Source: Elephas maximus indicus
Lineage: Eukaryota; Chordata; Mammalia; Proboscidea; Elephantidae
Direction: 5' to 3'
Assembly (NCBI RefSeq): GCF_024166365.1
Contig: NC_064827.1
Coordinates: forward strand, 75,345,135-75,409,134
DNA: 64,000 nucleotides
Shown here: piece after piece, positions 56,765 through 64,000 of the stretch
How positions within the stretch are numbered: position 1 is the first letter of the stretch
Layout: the number at the start of each line of letters is the position of its first letter
Program-made: the position numbers and the translations under genes
The notes under the pieces: model-generated
Database searches by the model: none
What the model saw: the letters and a program-made list of their open reading frames with translations, nothing else
Told to the model about the DNA's origin: nothing

Positions 56765-57240
56765 TGTTTGTTAGGTGCTGTCGGTTCAGTTTCGACTCAG
56801 AGACCCTATGTACAATAGAATGAAATACTGCCCAGGCCTGTGCCATCCTCACAGTGGTTGCTATGTTTGAGCTCACTGCTGCAGCCACTGTGTCAATCCA
56901 TCTCGTCAAGGATCTTCCACTTTTTCGCTGACCCTCTACCCTGCCAAGCATGATGTCCTTCTCCAGGGACTGGTCCCTCCTGATAACATGTCCAAAGTAT
57001 GTGAGACAAAGTTTCACCATCCTCTGGCTATACTTCTTCCAGGACAAACTTGTTCATTCTTCTGGCAGTCCACGACATATTCAATATTCTTCACCAGCAC
57101 CATAATTTAAAGGCGTCAATTCTTCTTCAGTCTTCCTTATTCATTACCCAGTTTTGCATGCATATGAGGCAACTGAAAATATCAGGGCTTAGTTCTCAAG
57201 GCGACAATTTCTGGCTTTAGAAGAACTATATTCCACCATC
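56765..57240 (-). mobile_element. RTE-type (BovB-like) LINE 3' end
   Basis: The minus-strand translation contains an RTE endonuclease/RT-terminal signature: FGHVIRRDQSLEKDIMLGRV followed by a Gly/Arg-rich stretch, TRWID and later HRVSE. The nucleotide 3' end reads GACTCTGAGTCGAAACTGA-type sequence and then CAGCACCTAACAA. RTE LINEs of this kind mobilise AfroSINEs in Afrotheria. The copy is 5'-truncated and frameshifted upstream of 57047. Confidence 0.8.
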
Positions 57241-57904
57241 ACGACAGGTGTGATGACGACTACAAGTTTAATTGTGTTCTGCGGATACAATGTTCACTGC
57301 AAAAATTCATTTCAAAAATCTGTATTACTAGGTGGAATTTTCCAATACGTATTTTGCACAATTTCATATCATTTAAAAAATTTTGTTTCTGCGCAATTTC
57401 AATGTTAGTTGAGAGTAGTATAAATTACCTCACAGAAACCCACAAGTAACATTATCTGTTAAGGTTAAAACTTTAACTACCTTCCTGAGGTATACTGCTG
57501 GGGTCTCATTACAGCAGGTAATCTCAAATTCCGCCATGCACAACACACTAAGTACCAGCATCTCCCAATTACATTGCAACGTAAATCTCAAAGGACATCT
57601 GAAAAGTCAATACAGCCCCTGCACCCACAGCCAAAACACAACCACCTCTAATGGAAGGTGGCAGCTTTCTAAACTAAATATTCACACACAGGGACAGGGA
57701 TGCTAAGCTCCGACCTTATCTCACACTGAAGAACGAATGCTAATTAAAAGGCCACACTGACACAGGAAGCGACCACCCAGACAACTTTAGACACCGTCTG
57801 GAGTTTTGTTTTCCCATTTCCCAGTATGTTTCAGCTGTCCAAACTTCCAGGATTACGCAACCGAAAGTTAGGGCAGGAGCCCATATGCCTCTGTACATGA
57901 TGCT

Positions 57905-58150
57905 CTGTGGCTGGAATGGTCTCCTCTCCTCTCTTCCATCTCCCTGTCCTACCCGTTCCCCAAACCCCAAGAGAAAAATGTTCATGGGAGAAGTCACTTG
58001 CTCCTCGAGGCCATCTTCAACCCCCAAGATAGATTCCATCTGTCCACTCCTACTAGATTGTAAATGTCTCTAAGAAAAGGACTACTTCTCATTTCTGTAT
58101 ATATAACCAGGAACAGAGGTTGGCACACAGCTGAAGACTGCTAAAACTCA
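57905..58150 (+). mobile_element. L2 LINE fragment
   Basis: GTGGCTGGAATGGTCTCC, CTCGAGGCCATCTTCAACC, CTACTAGATTGTAAATGTC and GGTTGGCACACAGCTGAAG follow the order of the L2 3' region. Plus orientation. Confidence 0.8.
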
Positions 58151-61100
58151 GGTGAACAGGATGCAAGCCCGGCCATCACACATCTCTGAGTGACCACAAC
58201 CTATCAATACAGCTTACAAAGCCCTTAATGGCAACTCCAACGCTGAAATGGAAGACGTTCCTCTGGTGATGCAGGTACCAAGAAACTTCCGCCCACTGCC
58301 CTTTTGCCTTTGCAAATTTTGGTATGTCCTAGGAGTTTTTGAAAAGCAGCATCATTTTTTTAAGCCTTCACAGTAGCAGAAGGTATCCAGAGTATATTCA
58401 TTCTAACCATAATCATTTGGTTATTTTTAGAACTGTTCTTACTTCAGCTAGCAAAACCTAGATTTGATATAGGCTGCCATACAAAAACAGTGACTGTCAT
58501 AAAAGTAGTAATGGCTTTCAAATATCCAAGCTAACTTTATTCTCATCCCTCTGTACTTAAGAATTTTCAATCCCTTCAAATATTGGCAGTTACATTTACT
58601 CAGATCTTTTGATACATGAAAATTTGCTGACTTTTCCCCCTTGAGATGATACAGATATCTGAAAACTGTGAAGCTTTTTTGGGCTAGAAACAAAACTTCT
58701 CTGCCTGGGCAAATTGCAGGGGCATTTTAAAATTACCATATGTTTTAGATCAGAAAGTAAAAAACAGTACAGCAGCAATTTAAAATTTTCCAACAATGAA
58801 AACTGACAATTAACTCACTAAAATACAGTTCATGCCCTCAAGTTCCCCCACTCTTCTAGGTAGTGGTTTCACTTAACATTTAAAAATGCAATGTGTTAGT
58901 AAGTTTACGGTTTTTATTTTATGTTCATTTGCATGTACAATGTAAACCTACATAGGTACATTAAAATATTTAGCCCCAAATCTTATTTTAAACTTAATTT
59001 TTCCACAGAGCTATTTGATTTAGAAGAAAAAAAAGAAGAAACTTTCCTAAAATTCTTAATCACACTTTAGTGTATATTAGTGAATGTGTAATGTGTGGCT
59101 GCTTTGCACACCCACATGCCCATCACCTCCCCCGTTGTGATATCGCACACCACACAAGTATAATAAACCGTGTTAATATTTCATACCACTGTGAAATATG
59201 CTGGAGTATCAATTCAACATCTGCTGTCTTTAGGGTCCAGGAGTCCCGCAGAGACACTTTCAATTTGTAATCGAGTTCTATGCTGAATTAATCAGCAGTT
59301 TATCTTTTTTACTAAAATAATGTCTTCACCACTAACTCAGATTTACATTAAGAATTTATGCCAAATTACCTGCCAACGCAAAACTTATAAGATTCTAACC
59401 TACCATCCAGTAACACTCAGTCCTATATTTCACTTCTTGTATTTCTCTAGCCTTTATACAAGAAAAGTGGAAACCCATTGTTCAAGAGCCAGCAAATCTC
59501 TAACTACAGATAACCTCTTAGATCTATAACACAGAACCTTACTTTTGACAGTAAAATTCATGGAGGTTTTCTCCTCTTTCTCTAAAAGCCACTGTTCAAT
59601 AAGTGGTTATGATTTAAAAATTTTATAAAACCGATTTCTAGAATGGAATAAAATCAGTGAACCAAAGAGATTCTTTTCTTTCTTTTCTTAAGGAGCTTAT
59701 GACATTCCAACTCTTGGCTGGAGTAATGGAAAACGAAAACCTAAATAAAGGGAGCATTTTTAATGCCTTAAATTGTGTACCTGAGACCCAAGTTAGCAAA
59801 GGCAACTCAATTTGATAAGAGATGGGTTACGAAGTCCACTATCTCTTTGAAATCACTATGCAGAATATTTTATTAACAATAATATCTTCTTTTTAACTCT
59901 ACCCGTACAGTTGAAAGTCACAAAACCTTTATTCTGTTCAATGTTACCTTGACTCTAGATCTTGCCTCTTTCTGATGGAAGAGTCTCTAGTCACAAAGGT
60001 TACATTTTGTCTGCTGAATCTTTTCAACAGGTGCAACAAGCAATATACTTTGTGAAATATTTCTATATGATGTTTCTCCCCCTACATTTCACAGTTACAA
60101 GAAATATGTAAACGAAAAACATTTCAAACAGCTGCTACAAAGAAATGCATCATAAATAATTACCTATCTACTACAGAGTAAAATAATCCCTTATTTTCAA
60201 CAGACTTTAACAACAGCTGTATAAGGAATTTCTGCTGTTGTATGGAATGGCCTCTTTCAATGCTATCCCTGGATTACAGCATCAAGTGTAACACCTTGCA
60301 CTCGGGTGGTACTCAACAAATAACTGCTTATTGAGTGCATACTGATTATGTAAGAAAATGAAATTCAATGTTTATATAGCAAGGTAGAAGACATGGAAAA
60401 TTTCTGCACAAAAACATTTTTTTGGCGGAAGAATCAACAAAGAATTCTCAAAGTCAGTATACCATTTGCAGAATGAAAGGATTTTCATTATTCCTTAAAT
60501 AATTGGAAATAGAAACCTCCAAAACTTACACAGGATCACTTTCCTAAGATTTGCTGATTCTTAAATTCCAGGGCCCTGGCCCCCGAAGAAATCTATTCCC
60601 AGGTCACTGGAGATTTTGTTGAACTCTAACTTTCTATGATGACCTCCTCCCATCTAACGCCTTTTAGTTGTTGAGACTAAATGGGAAGAATAAGACACAC
60701 TTTCTAAAATTTCCTTCTACAGTTCCCAAAAATAGCCCACTTTCAACTTCAACTTTATCAAAGACAGAACCTGAGGGCAGGGGTAGAGAGGATAACCAGC
60801 CACCAACATAAACTGGGGCTCTGGAGGCACGGCAATGAGGAAGACACAGGCTCTACCAGAGAAAAAGACATTTAAGTTGCCATTTCTAATTCAAAGAAGA
60901 CTAATGAACGCTTGAGAATCAAAGTGAGAGAACCAATGTCCTGAAATTCCAAACTTTGTGTGGTATGAAACAAAGTCCTCCTCTTCAATCATTGGGTGAA
61001 GAACCCAGGAAAACTCTTGTCTGCCCTATAGAATATCACAAAATGAAAATATGAGCAAGAAGATCGAAGGAGTAACCATAACTCAAGAAGTTCCTTTCTC

Positions 61101-61178
61101 TGTCTCCAAAGTTGGCCCACCAGGGGGCTCAAATTCAAAACAAACTCATTTTTCAAAAGGGGGAAACTGAAAATATTT

Positions 61179-61242
61179 GATGCTGCTGTCTCATTATCAT
61201 CTATTCTGAAGATGCTGGTGTCTCATTATCATCTATTCTAAA
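61179..61242. repeat. 32-bp tandem duplication, two copies
   Basis: Copy 1 is 61179-61210 and copy 2 is 61211-61242. They share CTCATTATCATCTATTCT and differ at two positions (C/G at the eighth base, G/A near the end). Confidence 0.9.
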
Positions 61243-61379
61243 GATTTAACAGGTAATTCTCCAAGTCACCCACTCAACTATAAATAAATAACCGCTCAAA
61301 CCCTTCGTATAAAGACCTATCGAGTGTTTCAATCTAAACATTTCCATAGTTGTTATCAGTTCTTAATCAATATGGAATC

Positions 61380-62092
61380 CATTTAAACCACAAGGAGATA
61401 CCACTTCACACGCACTAGGATGGCTATAAAAAAAATTCTTTTTTAATTAAAAAACACCAAAAATGAAAAATAACAAGTGTTGGAGAAGATACAGAGAAAT
61501 AGGAGCCCTCACATACTGCTGGTGGTAAAGCTGCTTTGAAAAGCAGTCTGGTAGTTCTTCAAAAGGTTAAACATAGCGTTACCATAAAATCTAGGAATTC
61601 TACTCCAAAATAAATGAAAACATATGTCCACACAAAAACCTGTACCATGAATGTTCACAGCAATATTATTCATAATAGCCAAAAAGTGAAAACAATTCAA
61701 ATACCTATCAACTAATGAATTCATAAATAAAATGTGATATATCCATACAATGGAATATTATTCAACCATAAAAAGAAATGAAGCCGATACATGCTACAAC
61801 ATGGATAAACCTGGAAAACATCATGCTAAGTGAAAGAATTCAGACACAAAAGGTTACATATTGTATGAGTCCATTTACATTAAAAGTCCAGTGTAGATAA
61901 AACTTTAGAGATAGAAAGATTAATGGTTGCCTAGGGCCAGGAGGGTTGAGGGAAAATGGAGAGTAATTGCTAATGGGTACAAGATTTGTTTTGGGGGTGA
62001 TGAAAATGTTCTAAAATTGGTGATAACTGTAGAACTCTGTGATTATACTCAAAACCATTGAATTGTACACCTAAAACAGGTGAATTATACAG
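61380..62092 (+). mobile_element. L1 3' end, first part (interrupted by an LTR)
   Basis: Old L1M-type sequence: ACCACAAGGAGATACCACTT, ATGGCTATAAAAAAAATTC, GTTGGAGAAGATACAGAG, CATACAATGGAATATTATTC and TTGTACACCTAAAACAGGTG. The frame is broken. It continues at 62591-62640 after the inserted LTR. Confidence 0.9.
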
Positions 62093-62590
62093 TGTCATGG
62101 GTTCAATTGTGTCCCCCCAAAGTATGTGTCAACTTGCTTAGGCCATGATTCCCAGTATTGAGTGGTTGTACTCCATTTTGTGATTGTAATTTTATGTTAA
62201 AGAGGATTAGAGTGGGATTCTAACACCCTTACCCAGGTCACATCCCTGATCCAATGTAAAGAGAGTTTCCCTGCAGTGTGGCCTGCACCACCTTTTATCT
62301 CTCAAGAGATAAAAAGGAAAGGGAAGCGAGCAGAGGGGGGGACCTCATCCCACTAAGAAAGCAGTGCCGGGAGCAGGACACATCCTTTGGACCCGGGGTC
62401 CCTGCAGAGAGAAGCCCCTAGTCCAGGGGAAGACTGATGAGAAAGCCGACAGAGAGAGAAAGCCTTCCCCTGAAGCTGACACCCTGAATTTGGACTTCTA
62501 GCCTATTAGACTGTGAGAAAATTAATTTTACTTTGTTAAAGCCATCCACTTGTGGTATTTCTGTTATAGCAGCACTAGATGACTAGGACA
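62093..62590 (+). mobile_element. Solo MaLR-type LTR inserted in L1
   Basis: 498 bp beginning TGTCATGGGTTCAATTGTGT and ending GACTAGGACA, with the TG...CA ends of an LTR. Internal phrases include ACTTCTAGCCTATTAGACTG and GTTATAGCAGCACTAGATGA, typical of the non-autonomous ERVL-MaLR group. TACAG before and TATGG after could be a 5-bp duplication decayed by two transitions. There is no coding sequence. Confidence 0.88.
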
Positions 62591-62640
62591 TATGGTATGT
62601 GAAGTTATATTTCAATGAAGCTATTATTAAAATAACAACA
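62591..62640 (+). mobile_element. L1 3' end, second part
   Basis: TATGGTATGTGAAGTTATAT and TTCAATGAAGCTATTATTAA are the normal continuation of the L1 3' terminus seen at 62092. Confidence 0.85.
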
Positions 62641-64000
62641 GTATCTAACATTTTTAGAATATGAGACCTAAAAAAGTCAAAACGTCTAGTGACATGTCCC
62701 AAGTCAGTCAAGAATTCACATTCTAAAAGTAATGTTTTAAAAGCTAGAGATCAAAATAAACAAACCTGTCACGATAAATCCTTAAGAGCATTTATGAAAA
62801 AGGAATTTTAACTTTAACTATGTGTTCTTCCCAGACATACAAGATGCCTAAGCAGATGCAACAACTAGACAAACATAACCTTAAAATCTAAAATCTGGAA
62901 AAGTAAGTCAAATTCAGCTCATTAAGCCGACACCTATTAAAGTGCTATAAGAAAAACAATCTTAAACGGCATCAATACAAATAAGAAAACTACTGTTTAT
63001 GCTAGTTACCGAAGGTCAGATTTCTTTTTTTAATTTCGCATTTACTTAAAACTCTGTTTGATGCCAACAGGGTTCAAGTCGTACAAGAAGGTGCTTCAGC
63101 TAAACACTGATAGTCTTCCTTGATCTCCATTGTCTGCTGTGTGGGTTCCGCCAGCAAACCTCCCAGCAAGTGGTCACCTTCCTATGGAGTCATTAAACCT
63201 CTGAATGTCAGCTGGTGGGATTAGCCAGCAGCTTCTACACCTGAGCCCCTGTGGCAGGGACAGAGGCATTTGGATCAAGATCACTAATGAATACAGAATT
63301 CATATGCCGCTTGTCAGGGCTCCTGAGCTCAGAGTCTCACAGATGCAACCTAAATAAGACCGAGGACAGAACAATTGTTGACGAAGATTAAAAAGTTTTG
63401 GCAGTTGGGAAAAAAAGAGCACCTCATTATTCAAATATGATAGTCTTGCTTATTTTTTTTATTTTTGTTCAAGTTATTCATGATTTGCCTCAAATGGACA
63501 AATGCCATCCACCAATATTTAAAGACTTCTTGGTCTCATTACTAAATCTGAGAAGGGCTATGCCATTTGAATATTAGCTACATAGAGAAAAACAGCTCTC
63601 TTGCAAAGAATATTTGAAAACTTTGTGGGGAAAAACAATCACAGGATATCTGGGGTGCAGAACAATTAAAAGATGAAAAAAAAAGAAATCTATAATTCTA
63701 AGTGAATTCTATATCTCCCATAACGAAATGACAATTTTATTTACTGGTATCTCTTTATTTCTGACTTCTTTGCACCTATCTATTCCTGGGCTCCTTCCTA
63801 TCACTGAGCTTACCAAAGAAGTTTATACACCTCCTCTGATACTTGTTTGGCTTTCTGCCATCTTCACAAGACCTCATCAGAGGAAAAAAAAAAAAAACAG
63901 CCTGAGCAACCTATACCTCTGCTAACCTGGAATAAGATGTCCTCCCCAAGCTGTTGTCAAAGAACTGCAGGCTTCAAAAAGAGACAAAATAGAATAGTGA

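Larger units (their letters stand above)
45978..64000 (-). other. PSMB7 long intron (partial, runs past the window)
   Basis: At least 18 kb without a PSMB7 exon. It is AT-richer than the NEK6 side. It holds an hAT element (46281), an A/T foldback (47742), MIRs, a long low-repeat block (50120-51330), an AfroSINE (52699), an AfroSINE variant (55772), the 16-bp array (56173), an RTE fragment (56765), an L2 (57905), a 32-bp duplication (61179), an L1 3' end (61380) and an MaLR LTR (62093). 58200-61170 and 62640-64000 show no repeat or gene that I can name, apart from an L2-like end near 60270-60340. Confidence 0.85.

Noticed and set aside
56682-57047. Host gene encoded by the 121-residue minus frame
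   Set aside because: Its residues match the 3' part of an RTE reverse transcriptase. It belongs to a truncated mobile element.
61509-61724. Coding gene in the 71-residue minus frame
   Set aside because: Antisense to an old L1 3' end; a shadow frame.
46000-64000. Further PSMB7 exons
   Set aside because: I looked for the preceding exon (the residues before Glu191) on the minus strand and saw no matching frame with splice sites.

Overview
The window is a stretch of placental-mammal nuclear DNA from an afrotherian, most likely a paenungulate such as an elephant. The evidence is the repeat content: at least eight tRNA-derived SINEs with the afrotherian AfroSINE head and tail phrases, a fragment of a BovB-like RTE LINE sharing the AfroSINE 3' tail, and an L1 with a long 3' UTR, on a background of mammal-wide MIR, L2, MER5, hAT-Charlie and MaLR fossils. 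Species cannot be fixed by eye. Long introns, GT-AG splice sites and AATAAA signals confirm a vertebrate locus.

Two protein-coding genes are present, converging tail to tail. On the plus strand eight coding exons (8974-39286) encode residues 31-313 of the mitotic kinase NEK6. They join in frame with consistent phases and give the expected 313-residue C-terminus. The exon(s) for residues 1-30 and the 5' UTR lie upstream of the window. On the minus strand the last two coding exons of PSMB7 (20S proteasome subunit beta2) lie at 45977-45826 and 42056-41945. The other PSMB7 exons, including the catalytic threonine, lie beyond position 64000. The NEK6-PSMB7 neighbourhood matches human 9q33.3, where LHX2, NR5A1 and NR6A1 are close by.

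Layout: 1-8973, upstream NEK6 intron; 8974-39286, NEK6 coding exons and introns; 39287 to about 40715, NEK6 3' UTR; about 1.1 kb intergenic; about 41815-45977, PSMB7 3' UTR and last two exons; 45978-64000, one long PSMB7 intron. Everything between exons is fossil repeats, GC-rich ordinary intron, or AT-rich low-repeat blocks with homeodomain- and POU-type motifs that look like conserved non-coding enhancers. These blocks could act on neighbouring developmental genes rather than on the two host genes; that is inference.

The most unusual structure is a 208-bp array of thirteen 16-bp units at 56173-56380. Each unit is made of two inverted 6-mers and carries two CpGs. It abuts a remnant of the AfroSINE/RTE 3' tail and looks like an expansion of the palindrome in the SINE tail. 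Other points of interest are a CpG island inside a NEK6 intron (about 26560-27210), a 26-bp TAAT-type inverted repeat near the last NEK6 exon, and a MaLR LTR inserted in the 3' end of an L1. No RNA gene, CRISPR array or complete viral gene was found.
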